Of a DNA stretch of 64,000 bases, positions 38,997 through 50,744 are shown piece by piece. Numbering within the stretch: position 1 is the first letter of the stretch; every line of letters starts with the position of its first letter. The stretch spans positions 13,863,683 through 13,927,682 of the forward strand of contig CALNVZ010003434.1 in the NCBI GenBank assembly GCA_940671915.1, given 5' to 3'. Made by a program: the position numbers and the translations under genes. Origin of the DNA: Paracentrotus lividus (taxonomy: Eukaryota > Echinodermata > Echinoidea > Camarodonta > Echinidae). Under the pieces are notes generated by a model. That model saw nothing but the letters and a program-made list of their open reading frames with translations, was not told where the DNA came from and made no database searches.

Positions 38997-39905
38997 TTGA
39001 AAATATGATTATCAAATCCAGGGGGTACCAGATTACTATCCCTACGAAAATCCATTAGGCAATGTACTATCTTCAATTGTAAAAATGATAGTTAGGCTTA
39101 ATTCCATCCGTCCCATAAGCTATCATCAATTTTTATGATTGATGTCTTTCTGAGAAAATGCAGGCCCTCCATATAATTGAAACAGTAGAAGCTCACACTC
39201 CATAATGATCACTATTAGTTTCTTTTTCATATCACCAATATGGTGAAAATTATTTTCATTTCAAGAACCATTTAATATTTCTAACCAGATGTTCTCATTT
39301 TATTTTTCCCAGTGACTCGTGATAGAAGGCGGATTAAGAGTGCTGTATTGTTTATCATATTAGTGAAATTATGATAAATGCGTTACCAAATTAGCCATAA
39401 AAGTGTATACCAGTATAAAAAACTTTCACTTTCAAAAATCATTCGATTGTACCGATTAATCTCTGTGGCCATTTTTCATCTGAACATCATTTAACCAAAT
39501 TATAAAGCTCTACAGAGACGTTAAAATTGATGTATAGAATTTTTATCAATTTATTATTAAATTCAATTAAAGACATTTTGTTCGACGACAAACATCGAAA
39601 GCCGATAAAATACGAGCTGGAAATCTTATAAATAAGATGATTTTACACCTCAGTCATTATAGTGACATCCTTTCTCGACGATATCAACTACAGTTAATAT
39701 TATTCACTCTTTTTCACAATCACCATTCTATCTTCAGGTCTTGGCATCTTAGAATAAGAAATGGAGACTAAATCATCAGCCATCATCATGTTAGTCGCCT
39801 TGGTCTTCAATGGCTACCAAGCTACTCACGGACGTAAGGTCAATGCGCAAGGTAAAGATAAGAAGTGAATTTGCTTCAGTCAGTCTAGGTAGGTTGTGAC
39901 CAGGC
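38997..39905 (+). repeat. Promoter and first-exon duplication, copy 1 (gene B)
   Basis: The block runs from GAAAATATGATTATCAAATCC to GTAGGTTGTGACCAGG. It matches 60539-61434 along its whole length with small indels, and includes the TATA box, 5' untranslated region and signal exon. The left boundary is sharp. Confidence 0.9.
39627..39634 (+). promoter_or_regulatory. TATA box of peptide gene B
   Basis: TATAAATA lies 127 bp before the ATG at 39761. The same TATAAATAAGATGATTTTAC is conserved in the duplicate at 61159-61166. Confidence 0.6.
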
Positions 39906-42900
39906 AAGGATCCAGCGCTCGCTCTTTTTAAAAATTGTGCAGGTCTAATATTCTGTAGACAATCCGTTCAAGGATTGGTGAGTTTGTGGGTGAGGGTGTG
40001 GTGGATGGGGGTGTGTGTATGTGCGTGTTTGTTCTTAATTAGGTTTTTGATAAATAATAATACAAATGGGAAGAAAAAAAAGAAGCAGTGAAGGTTTGAA
40101 GAAGATTCATTGAATAATATAGGATTTCCCAGTCAGTTTCAGAAGCTCGTCACTCCATTTGATAAGTGGTTCATTCAAGTTAGGACGATTTAGCTTTCAG
40201 TCGATTTTCCGGAGATCATATTCCCTTTTCCAGCAATCAATTACATGTTTCATTTGTTCAAGTTCCGGTTAAGTGCACTATATACGTAAAACAGTAATTC
40301 AATTTGGCAGAGACGCTGATATGATTGCGCAATTAGCGGCATTTAAATTCATTCCGAGTTTTCAACTTACAGTAATTAGCATCCAAATTAGGACTTAACT
40401 TTATAGCTCCAGGAAATGTTTTTGTTCTTAATCATATATATATTTTTTTTTCATCAAATGTTTGCGAATTGCTATTAGCAGCAACCGTAAATGAGTATGT
40501 ACCTTATATTACGACATGTGCTTAAGTATGATATACATTTTTCCAGTTATTAATTAGTTCATGAAATTATTTTTCCCCCTACATTTTCTCTTTTTACTCA
40601 GGTAACAATTTGTCTTGCATAATTACATAGTCAACACACAAAAAGTCTTCCACATAACAAATTAATTCATGCGCGCATTCGGGGGCGGGGGATAGGCGGA
40701 CAGGGGGTTGGCGAACAGGGGCGCCAAAACAGGAGAAAGAGAAATCTTTTAAGAAAAAAAAAAGAGAAAGGGAAAAAGAGAGGGAAAGGGGAAAGGAAAC
40801 AAAGGGAAAAAAGGGCGTCATAATGGTCGCCAATTCTATCTTAAATTTAGGGGGCGCCAATCAAATTTAAACTAAGGGGCGCCAAATAAACCTTAAAATT
40901 AGGGGCGCCATACTGATCTTAAACTATAAGGGGGAGCCACTTCGATCTTAAATTTAGGGGGCGCAAAATTGATTTTGAATTTAAGGGCGCCATAGTTATC
41001 TTTAACTTAGAGGGCTCCAAATTGACCTAAAACATATAGGATCTTAAAATAAGTTGGGCGCTACTTTGATCTTGAATTAGGGGCGCCAAATTGATCTAAA
41101 ACCCAGGGGCGCCAAAGTGATCTGAAACTTTTGGGTCGACATAATTGGCGTTAATTCGATGATAGATACAGGGGCGCCAAATCGACCTGAAGCTAAGAGG
41201 CGCCAGGTTGACCTTAAACTTAGGGGTGCCATAATGATCTTTGATATTTTATTCTAAAGTAATTAAGCAGAACTTTAAAAAAAAAAAAGAATAGTTGTTT
41301 CATCATAACACTCTACAGTAAAGAAATGTTTAATATGATTTAAATCTCAATAAAGAGAAAACGTTATATTTTTTCATTATTATTTTTTTATTATGTATTA
41401 TTATTATCATTATTCTTATGGAACAGATATAAAACTTCAGAAAAAGAAATCGCTGTTTTAAATGTTCAGTCTAAAAGTAACCAAGAATTTAAAACGATTT
41501 GCCATATTGTATACCAACTTGGTTTAACCAATGCCAAAGTTGATTGCCTCAGCGCGGATTTGATTACGGGATCGCACGCATTCCATCCGATTTACTAATT
41601 TGATTGCTTTTGAGGGTGATTTTGATTTGAAGGCTTTTAATACCGAAGCGAAGGAACTAAGTTGGAATTTGAATGAAATGATTATCGAATGGAGTGACGA
41701 ACTCCCGTAACTGAGTGGGAAATCCTATATTAAAGTTCAAATGTTTAAAGTATTTATTCCGATGTCACCTGTGAGCTGCTGTCCTGTAATTTATGTTGTG
41801 TAATGTACATGTATTATGTTCCATAAATTTGTCTTCTTATGTATTTGCAGGGCCACGGAGCCGGATTTTTTTTTTTGGGGGGGGGAGGGGGGGGGGTTCA
41901 TTCCTCACCTTTTCAGTAAAAGTGTACACAATTGCAAAAATGACCATCTACTTGTGATTTTTAGCCTGTTCAATCCCCACCCCACTTTTTGCTCAGCCCC
42001 ACCACTTTCAAAAATTCAGAAGGAGAGGCGGAGAGAATGTTTGAGATAGAAACTGATGTCCCGAGATAAAAAGCAAAGTGGATGAACATCATAAATGCAA
42101 ATTTAACAACTAAATATATTTAACAAATAGAATTGCATGAATGACCCCCTTCCACAAAAGAGAGTGATATTATGTTTAATAGACTATCGCAATGGTAAAT
42201 TTTCAACATACAAGAAGAACCAATAATTTGGCTCTTCCCAAACAAAAATTAGAATTGAGAATAATATATGTCAAATGTAAATGACTCGTCATAACAAAGG
42301 GAGGGTGTGGTGCCTCCACAATGATTTAATTCAATTTTATTCCTGAGACGTTGTAATATGATTTAAATTTCTTTTACAGCCAACCACGACGTTAGTGAGG
42401 ATTTTACTGTAGGTAACAAGGAGGTCAATGAACTGCACGGTATGTACAACTCTTACTCTCTTTTCTTTTTATAAAAGCTAGTTAATAACTGAATGAATCG
42501 GAGGGAATTTTGACAGGTTTTCATAATGTTAAAAGAACCCACATTTCTGTCCATTATAACGACCAAAAAAGTCATTGTGCATTTATAATTTTGATTTAAT
42601 TTCAGGCCATCCTATTGAGTTTGGTATTGTGTATACCTAATAAAAACCATTTTTGACACACCTTAATTATTTGGATTTTTATTGTTAGAGAGGACGTGAA
42701 ATAAAACGATATCCCCATATTCTTCTGAGATCAATAACTCCTCCTAATAAAATCAAAGTTAGGGACACTTTACACATAATTTTCCATTTAAATAAGGGAA
42801 GCACTTGGAGAGCAGAAATGTTTTTATTGTAATTCAATTGTAAAGCGCTTTGAGCATTTAAAAAAATGTAAAAGCGCTATATAACTTTTGTATGTATGAG

Positions 42901-45900
42901 GGGTCGTTATAATACATGATTTTCTAGAATTGTTATCATTCTGGTTTACCATGTTTCATTTGAAAATATTGCAAGTTCTGAACAAAATCAATTCCATTTT
43001 CACAGGAAAATTTAGCAATTCTGATGTAGCTGAAGAATTCTCGGGATTCAGGCGCGGGGGAGCCGGAAGAGACACAGTCAGATTATCAGGTGAGTGGATA
43101 TATTCCACCTTTATGACGGACAGTGTATAACTTCAGTAAAGTTCATAGATACTTTCAAGTATTTCACGCAATAAAGACATAAAATGAGATTAATGTAATT
43201 ATCTTTTATTTTTTGTAGTTGTTGTTCTTCGCAGACTACCGAGTGAGTCAGAAACACAAGACACCTAGAAAAATGCCTTAAGAAAAAGAAAATCAACTGA
43301 TGTACCCCAAATTATTATACATATTCTGAAAGAGTAACTTATCCCGCATCTTCTAGTACAATTTTTGCGGGGTATGTCTTTACGCTTCGATGAACACGAC
43401 GCATTGTTTGCGACGGAACATGTGTGCAAGAACGGGGATAAGATTGAAACAACAAAAACGGACAAAAAGGCAACTCCATCCTAAATAAAGTAGCATAGCT
43501 TTGTAAGGAAAATGTTTTGAGTCAAATAACTTGGCAAGGGTGTTGTTACAGTTATCGACTAGATACTGTGTAAAAAATAGATTGATTCGTCAAGTAATCC
43601 ACGAATGAGTAAACATCAAAGAGTAAATTGTCACTGACAGGCCTAAAAAAAAGCCTCTTAATACTTTTGAAAAGTGATTTTGTCTTTGAAGTATGCTCAC
43701 TCATGCCTGACTATACAGATTTATCTCATTTTCACACAAAATTTGGTCGATATGTGTAACAACAGCCCTGCCAAGTTATTTAGCGCAAGACATTTTCGTT
43801 AAAAAGTTATGCTATTTTAATCAGGATGGAGTTGCTTTTTAAATAGCTTTTGGTTGTTTTGATTTTACTCCCAATGGCACTTTTGCACAATTCAAAATTC
43901 ACGTGTTCGCAAACAATGCGCCATGTTTTTCCAAGCGTAAAGATATAACTCACGAAATTGGTACCAAGAGATGCTGGAAGAGTTGCTCTTTTGGAATATG
44001 TATAATAATTTGGGGTCTATAAATTGGTTTTCTTTTTATTGACATTTTTCTAGGTGTCTAGATTTTTCTGACTCACTCGGTATAAATATGGACTGCCAGG
44101 CGTGTCACGCCGAGCAGTGAATGATTACTATGGCAAAGAGAAAGAAGCTACAAGGAGACAGCGAGGTGGGTAGGTTGTGAGTTTGTGTGATAATAGTGAT
44201 CCAATAAAAAAATGCAGAAAAATAAAAGAGAAATATGAGTGAAGATTTGAATAACGAAGTTATGAATATTTAAAGTTTTGAATCTGTGACGTCATATGCG
44301 AGCTGCTCTCCTATGTGTTATGTAATGTTATGTAAATTCCTTTAAGTGTCATTTTTTTCATAGCTCTATTTATTTCACCCGTACGGTTGATTCATCATCA
44401 AATCAATGTTCATATAAATGCCTCCATCAATTCAACCCATTGCTTAATCAAGAAACATGAAAATGAAATGAAAGGAAAATTTATGGTCACAGATTCAAAC
44501 CTGTAAGTATTCATAACTTCACTATTTTTGGTCGATTTTCTGCAAACTTTCACTCATATTTTTATATATTTTTTTGAATGTTTTAATACAAATAAAATTC
44601 CAGGGTGAATTTCCCCTTCAATGATTCTTCAGAGTTTTTACAAAATAGCCCAATAGCGATTTGAACCGACTGATACTCATTTTGAGAAAATGGTAGATGT
44701 CTTATATATAATTTATGATTATACACTATTCAACGGCTTTACTGACAGTTTAATTTTTGTTAAATAGTTGTTTATCTAATCAATAATTGGGCTACAATCT
44801 TAGACAACGCTTTCAGATTTTATTTTTTATTTATTTTTTATTTTTTTATTTTTTCAATGAACAAGGTGTACCACATAATGAAGGAGTGAATCGCACAACT
44901 TAGTTTTAAAATAAAACAGCCTGTATTCTTGGTAGTTGTTTAGAATTTGATAATGGAGAATCATTTATGACAAATGGAAATGAATCGTTATGAAATGAAA
45001 AGGTGTAATGCATTTAACCTTTATTTTTTAGAGTGGAAACGTTTGGTATATAATTTATAATCTTACCATTGTGTCAAACCTGAATTATTTCGATTCGTAT
45101 TTGTTACATGCCACAGGAAATAGTATTAATGATATCGCGATATTGTTTTGTGTCAACTATTTTTATCAAAATTAGGGTACTCTGATAGATATATAATTTT
45201 CAATTTATATCAAGTATCGTTATTATACTGGACCTTTCAGAAATGACTCTCAGTAAATGATTGATTGCAATTTGGAATATATATATTTTTTTTCTACACA
45301 GACCAATTTGGGAATCTTGATGTAACTGAAGAAATTCTTGGAGGAGGAGCAGCAGCAGACACAGTTAGTTTATCTGGTGGGTTTTTATTTCGTGTAGAAA
45401 TATGTCGGAACATTAATACTGATCACATTTATCAGGCGCATATTCATATGCAGATATACGAGTTTGCGAGAATGCTATTTTGCTTGCCTAAGGGGGCCGT
45501 CACACTGAGGTCGTTCTATAACGTTCTATAACGTTCTTGCCCGTTCTTTAAAAAATTGCTGAACGGGCTTTGGTCGGGTTGGAACTTATAACTTTGAAAA
45601 ATAATTTCTTGAATACGATACTAGGCAGTTCATAAATAGTTCTCGTTACGTCAATTCCGTCTTCATCGCATCCGCAATACGTTGTTATCCAGTTCAGACC
45701 GAGTAAACGGCTCGTTCACTCTATACCGTTCGTAGCACGTTCAAACCGTCACTAAAAGTGCCTATGCGCAGCATGATAAAAGTTAGGTACCATGTTCGTA
45801 GTACGTCCTTCTCGTTCAGAGTAAGTCCTACCCGTTTAAGGAACGTTGTCACTACGTTTAATTTTAGAACTTGAAGCCAGTACGATTTTTTGAACATGTT

Positions 45901-47418
45901 GAAAAAAATCGGAATGCCTTTCCGTTCTCTCCGTTCGGGCCCGTTCGCCAAGTTCGTAAACAGATTGAAAACGGTTTGTACTAGATTCTAAAAGGTCTCT
46001 ACTACGTTCAGTCCGTGTGTAAACAGATTGAGCCCGTTCACCAAGAACTACCTAGAACGCAGTGAGAACTAGCTCAGTGTGACGGGAATTATGACATGCC
46101 GTTCTGTTTAAAAATTGAAACGTATGTTTGTAGTACGTCCTTCTCGTTCATAGTAAGTCCTACCCGTTTAAGGAACGTTGTCACTACGTTTAATTTTAGA
46201 ACTTGAATAATGAATATACAATGCTCGTTTGTAAGACGTCCTAGCACATCTTTAGAACGATTTAAGTACGGCAATTACGTTTGTAGTGCGTCCATCTCGT
46301 TTCAGGTACGTTGCCACCCCGTTAACTTTTAGGACGAGATGGGCGCCCGATTTTTTGAACACTTTTTTGAAAATCCGACCGAGCTAGTCCATGAAGTTCG
46401 TAAACAGGTCGTAAGAAGTATTTACTACGTCAACTCAGTTTACACACAGACTATGCCCGTTCGGCAAAATTTGCAAGGACGTAGTAGGAACGAGCTCAGT
46501 GTGACGGGGGCATTACCGGCTGCAGCCCGGACGGGATTCAAACTCACGACCTCTAGATTGCTAGACCAGCGTCATAACCACTAGACAGCTGTCTGTATGC
46601 GATTTTTCACACTGCAGTTGCGTGTGTTTCTGTCTTTGGAGACAATTATTTCCTTGTCTTTTTAAATAAAACCATTTACGTTTAAAATAAATGTTGCTTT
46701 ATGTGACTATTTTCGAGGAACCGGCTTTGTCTCCCCGTAGGAATAGGCCTACAAGTAAGTGGAACGCGTCGGGATAGTGAAATCTTTTTAAATTCACGTA
46801 AGTATCGGTAGGTTTATTAACCACGTGTCAACACCGAAAAAAAAAAAAATGAAATTGCGCAATAAAACTGAGCCCCCCCCCCAAAAAAAAAAAAACCCCG
46901 ACTTACTTTTAAAAGTTTAAATAACGTTAATAGCAGATTTGTTTAGAAGGTAATTGAAATAGGAATTATAATTCACGTAAAAATTACCGAGGTAATAATT
47001 ACTTAATTTTATTCAAGTAAATTCTAAGAACAAAACAGAAACAAATCAATAAATTAAGCTGATTTGCATTGATTAGTTGGCACTCAGGTTTATGGCAATG
47101 ATCATAAATAGGTATTTCGTTTCTACAATGTATTTGTAAATGCAGGTGGGACCCGTCGATAAGCTGTTAGTATCACGAAATATATATTTACTTTTACGAA
47201 CTGTATATTTACTATTACGAAATATGTTAACTATCAGGAAATGTACTGTTGTTATTTCTTTGTTGAGAAAAACAAGTTTGAAAACAATTGTTGTTAAGAA
47301 TCCTGCGGCTTAAAGAATTGCTTTTAAAAATCTTCAATCAGTGAAACTGTTGTGATCTTTATTCTCTTATACTTATCATTCTCTAATCATTACTAATCTT
47401 TTCCTTTCCACAGATTGA
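39761..47418 (+). CDS. Putative secreted-peptide gene B (phase-1 mini-exons, one exon disrupted)
   Basis: I do not recognise the family. Exon 1 (39761-39851) begins METKSSAIIMLVALVFNGYQ, a signal peptide, then ATHGRKVNAQ, and ends CAAG|GTAAAG in phase 1. Exons 2 (42380-42439, 60 nt), 3 (43006-43089, 84 nt) and 5 (45302-45376, 75 nt) are all phase 1-1 with good AG/GT ends. The terminal exon at 47414 gives one Asp and a stop (TGA 47416-47418), and AATAAA follows at 47820. The modules are acidic and related: DVSEDF, DVAEEF, DVTEEI, each of the last two ending DTVxLS. Exon 3 adds GFRRGGAGR, a possible dibasic cleavage site. Exon 4 is broken by a foldback element (43239-44080). Without exon 4 the product is 104 aa. 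The acidic prosegment plus basic exon fits an antimicrobial or neuropeptide precursor. This is inference, not homology. Confidence 0.6.
40674..41245. repeat. 'GGGGCGCCAAATTGATCTTAAA' minisatellite array
   Basis: About a dozen degenerate units of roughly 33 bp (GGGGCGCCAWANTGATCTTAAACTTA) lie in intron 1 of gene B. They follow a G-rich segment at 40680-40730. Related arrays occur at 51880-52142 and 53040-53290. Confidence 0.8.
41848..41900. repeat. CGGAGCCGGATTTTT + G-run block
   Basis: GGCCACGGAGCCGGA is followed by T and G homopolymers. It is related to the blocks at 18305 and 60477. Confidence 0.5.
42836..42895. repeat. AAAGCGCTTTGAG...AAAGCGCTATATAA repeat
   Basis: A short repeat with paired GCGCT motifs. 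Its 3' half (GAAGCGCTATATAAATACAA) also occurs at 35947-35967, and a degenerate form lies near 4825. It resembles the tail regions of animal SINEs. Confidence 0.4.
43235..44165 (+). pseudogene. Exon 4 of gene B, basic peptide exon interrupted by a foldback element
   Basis: The acceptor CTTCGCAG ends at 43234 and the exon starts ACTA. The element at 43239-44080 follows, then the rest of the exon from 44083 to the donor CGAG|GTGGGT at 44165. Leaving out the element and one TA copy gives 87 nt that are open and phase 1-1. The right part encodes YGLPGVSRR, AVNDYYGKEK and ATRRQR. As it stands, reading from the acceptor runs 15 residues into the element and stops at 43280. The dibasic sites and a Gly-Lys after Tyr-Tyr are compatible with peptide processing and amidation. 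Confidence 0.6.
43239..44080. mobile_element. 842 bp foldback element inserted in a gene B exon
   Basis: The ends CCGAGTGAGTCAGAAA (43239-43254) and TTTCTGACTCACTCGG (44065-44080) are exact complements flanked by TA on both sides. The arms of more than 300 bp match throughout (for example CCCCAAATTATTATACATAT and CGCATTGTTTGCG on both sides) at roughly 75-80% by eye, with a central loop near 43575-43730. The TA target and inverted ends are typical of Tc1/mariner-type or related non-autonomous elements. Confidence 0.85.
44190..44610. mobile_element. Foldback repeat with GAAGTTATGAATA arms
   Basis: Left GTGAAGATTTGAATAACGAAGTTATGAAT..GAATCTGTGAC is mirrored on the right by GTCACAGATTCAAACCTG..ATTCATAACTTCAC and TTTCACTCATATTTTT. 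It belongs to a family also seen in part near 41690-41830 and 56570-56650. Confidence 0.55.
44620..44920. repeat. Segment shared with 61725-61850 and 62545-62670
   Basis: AGCGATTT..CTCATTTTGAGAAAA, AAATAGTTGTTTAT and CTACAATCTTAGACAACG..TTTC recur in order 17 kb downstream. There an old LINE fragment splits them. This extends the gene B / gene D duplication beyond the first exon. Confidence 0.6.
45490..46514. mobile_element. TIR element rich in ACGTTC/GTACGTC motifs, GGGGCCGTCACACTGAG ends
   Basis: The left end AGGGGGCCGTCACACTGAG is complementary to the right end CTCAGTGTGACGGGGGCAT. A third copy of the right end at about 46070-46085 and a roughly 85 bp internal duplication (CGTTCATAGTAAGTCCTACC; about 45782-45876 and 46125-46207) suggest a full element followed by a partial second copy. 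No transposase is seen. Confidence 0.75.
46515..46590 (-). repeat. tRNA-derived SINE fragment
   Basis: The minus strand reads TCTAGTGGTTATGACGCTGG, then GGTCTAGCAATCTAGAGG and GTGAGTTTGAATCC, i.e. A-box and B-box regions at tRNA spacing, ending CGTCCGGGCTGC. The T stem is imperfect, so it is a SINE or tRNA relic. It abuts the element ending at 46514. Confidence 0.6.
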
Positions 47419-47819
47419 TGAGAATTCGATGGCTGTGGATGGACTGCTGTTGTTAAGATCGTGGATACTGTATAATTTTACATAATTTTATGTTATTTCG
47501 GAGAAACAATGGACATACATCGAGAAATTATGTATGGCATAATACACGTAAATTCACAGTTGCTTTATTTTTGTTTACCTTTTGAATTTGATGATAAGGT
47601 GTTTGGATTCATAAAGAAAAAAACCCTCCAAAAATAGTGCGGATTGGAAAAAAAAATAGTTGGCTTTCCCTATATTGTATTTTTGTTGCATATTGATATT
47701 GTCATTAGTACGGCTCTTGCATTAACGAATTTCAACTGATAAAAACACATTACAAATATTTTATATTGATATGATTCAACTAACATATTTTAAAGTAGAG
47801 CTCATTATTACAGAACGCA

Positions 47820-47825
47820 AATAAA
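47820..47825 (+). promoter_or_regulatory. Candidate poly(A) signal of gene B
   Basis: AATAAA lies about 400 nt after the stop in the terminal exon. Confidence 0.4.
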
Positions 47826-48287
47826 GAATATCAAAACTCTTAAGCATATCAAAATAAGTTGGAAGTTTTTTAAATTTGATACAAGAAAAAGAAATTGGAA
47901 CAGAAATGGAAAGATGGAGTGTCGGATGTGTTAGTGTACATAATGTGTGCTGCAAAACATTGAATAATGCAATAATTCCTCCCGGAAAATTCTATAATAC
48001 ATTTCCCCCTCTCTATGATAATCTTTTTATTCGTCCACTCTCTGATTATCTCATGAAACTTAATCTCCTTTTCATATCAACCCATCCTTTCTTCTCATTA
48101 TTATGCTCTGTCCGTGTTTAATATGTCCCTCTTTGCCAATTTCTGATCTTTTCTTAAAATCTGATTCTTTTTCACTTTTATCTTTTTATATTCGCTCCCC
48201 GGCCTTCTCTCCCATCTCTCCTGTTCTCTCCCTTCCCACATTTATCCCTCGCTTTTCACCCGAACTCTCTATTTCCCTCTCTCCCTC

Positions 48288-48356
48288 AAACACACACACC
48301 ACACCACCAACACACACCAAAAAAAACACACACACACACACACACGCGCGCACACC

Positions 48357-48400
<44 letters not shown>

Positions 48401-48490
48401 AAACAACACACACACACACGCGCGCACACCCACATAACACACACACAGACACACACACACACACACACACACACTCTCTCTCTCTCTCTC
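48288..48490. repeat. (CA)n microsatellite with CGCG interruptions
   Basis: A CA repeat contains two copies of an ACACGCGCGCACACCCACAT block and A-runs, and ends in (CT)n. The Cys/Val and Thr/His open frames are artefacts. Confidence 0.9.
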
Positions 48491-49240
48491 TTACTCTAGT
48501 ACTCTCCATATTTTCTCTCTCTCATTTTTTACACACAACCTCGCGGTAATCAATTGGGACGTCACTTGACTTGTTTTTCTCCAAAATGTTCCATTCATTT
48601 CATAAATGTGCGGTGCCATTTAAGCCAACAGATTAATAAAGCACAAACGAGGCAACGGGGTTGAACCACTGTTTTGTAACATCACCATTTACTCCATATT
48701 GTATGACACAATTATATCACCATAATATAGTGTCAAATATTTCTGAATGCCCTTAACCGTTTGTTTGAATTCGAATCTGACAGTTCCTATTAGACCATGG
48801 AAGAATAAATAAATCATTAAACTTTGTTTAGTTCACGAAGATATCAACTTAATTTGATCTTATGTTCTATTCAACCAATGTTGTTATGATATACATTTTT
48901 TTTTTAGAAAGATGAAATTAAATTAAATACACTAAGCTGAAATAAACGGATAAATGATTTTTTGTTGTTGATTAAGTTCTTATAATTCTAAAGCTGTTAA
49001 ATCGATGCTATACACATTGGCTCGTATTGACAAAGGTGAACTAAATTAAGACACAGCTTTCATGTATGTATCCTTGGTAGGACTCCATTGCATCCATCCA
49101 AATCAACTTAATCTAATAGAAATTAAAAAGAAAAGGAAAAAAGTGTAAAACGCGATAGGCCTACTATAACTGAATAAGATATAAATCCGCCACAGCACAG
49201 TGGCGGATATTCTACTTTCTCCGTAGAAGTGTGCGTATAA

Positions 49241-50263
49241 ACTGCAAAAACTGTGGTGTTAAAAAGAAGACTACCAGTGTTGATTTTAACACCGACGTGG
49301 TGTTCTGAGAGGACCGCACCAATTATTGTTGTTGATTAACACCAGACTTTGGTGTCACGTTTTTAACACCCATAAGGTGTTGATTAAATTGCACTCATAA
49401 TGGTGTAAAGTAACACTGCAAGTGTTGATTTAACACTGATGTGGTGTTCTGAGAGGACCGCACCAACCGGTGTTAATGAACACCAGACTTTGGTGTAAAC
49501 TATTTAACACTAAAAGGGTGTTGACTAATTTACACTCTACACTATTTTATTCCAGTGTTCAGGATGGTAAGACATTGATCGTGATTATTGATAATAAAAA
49601 AGGAAGTAAGAGTGTCAGCTACATGTAGTGCAGACATGTAGTGCAGTGCTAATAGACCAATGCGCGTGTACTGCAGTGCATGTCTGCACTACATGTATCT
49701 GACACTATAACTGCGTTATTTTATTTACAATAATCACGATGTCTTACCATCTCTCCCACCAAAAGATACCTTATGAACAATCATGTAGGTATAAATCTGG
49801 ATTTAGGTGGATTTAACATATTTAAGATGATCTGAATCTCGAGCGCGACGGGAAAATGGTGGATCGCGGCCGGATCTTCTGAAAAATATCAGTTCCAATT
49901 TTCAACCAATCATGAAGCTGGATTTCTTGCGCATGCCCAATTCTGACTTTTCGAACACCCGACCGGGTGTTAATATCGATAAAAGCATAAAGCGGTCTGG
50001 CAAATGCTATGGAAATGACACCCGTTTGGTGTTATTTTACACCAAATTTAACACTAGATACCCGACACCACATTAGGTGTTGATTTCCGCCCCGTTGTGA
50101 CACCCACTGGTGTTTATCTTATAATAAGAATAACACCACAATGCTTAACACCAGCTTGGTGTTAAACATTTAACACCCTCTGGTGTTAGTCTAACACTGC
50201 GAGTAACACCACATGCTTAACACCAGCTTGGTGTTGTACTTTTGACACCGGCGTTTTTGCAGT
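49241..50263. mobile_element. 1.0 kb element built of GGTGTTA / TAACACC motifs
   Basis: The ends ACTGCAAAAAC and GTTTTTGCAGT are complementary. About 20 copies of GGTGTTAA or TTAACACC occur inside in both orientations, with one longer direct repeat (TGGTGTTCTGAGAGGACCGC at about 49299 and 49441). The density of short inverted motifs next to the ends is typical of transposase-binding subterminal repeats. Confidence 0.75.
49564..49750. repeat. 187 bp hairpin nested in the GGTGTTA element
   Basis: ATGGTAAGACATTGATCGTGA pairs with its near-complement ending GTCTTACCAT. Inner arms ACATGTAGTGCAGACATG and CATGTCTGCACTACATGT are exact complements. Confidence 0.8.
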
Positions 50264-50521
50264 GTATTGAAGATAAAACGATTTTCTAATTCAAAATACT
50301 AGAAATGTTTACGTGAGTGTGATATCTAGTTTCATAACACTGTTTGACTGATAGCATGTATCTTTATGTCCCAAACACGTCCGAAATTATGTCACTAACA
50401 CGTCATTTTACTTTAAAGCACGGATAAATCCCGCGAAATAAACAGAAAAGCTATTTACAAATTACCAGATTTTTTTTTTTTTTTTGTACATCTCATTATT
50501 CCCTTACATGTTTTAATCGGT

Positions 50522-50690
50522 TCTAGGACATCTCCCCCGGAGGACAACTCCCCCGGGGACAATTCCCGGAGGACAGCTCCCCCGGAGGACAACTCCCCCG
50601 GAGGACAACCCTAACCCTAACCCTAACCCTAACCCTATGTCCTCCGGGGGAGCTGTCCTCCGGGAATTGTCCCCGGCGGAGTTGTCCTGT
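50522..50690. repeat. GGAGGACAACTCCCCC hairpin with a (CCCTAA)n loop
   Basis: Repeats of CCCCCGGAGGACAACT on the left (50528-50608) face complementary GTCCTCCGGGGGAGCTGTCC on the right (50638-50688). The loop is a perfect (CCCTAA)4-5 tract at 50609-50637, the animal telomere repeat. Confidence 0.85.
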
Positions 50691-50744
50691 TAAAGAATTC
50701 ATGCATAAATGAACAATTAAAAACAATATTAATACGTGATAGTG

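Noticed and set aside
38478-39076. 154 aa Thr/Leu-rich and 100 aa Ser/Val-rich frames
   Set aside because: Both come from the AGT trinucleotide array. There is no start context, domain or splice structure.
44083-44090. TATAAATA as a promoter TATA box
   Set aside because: Removing the foldback element makes it the inside of an open phase 1-1 exon (encoding Tyr-Lys-Tyr). A promoter role has no other support.
50609-50637. A true chromosome end
   Set aside because: Only four to five telomere units are present, in a hairpin loop with ordinary sequence on both sides.
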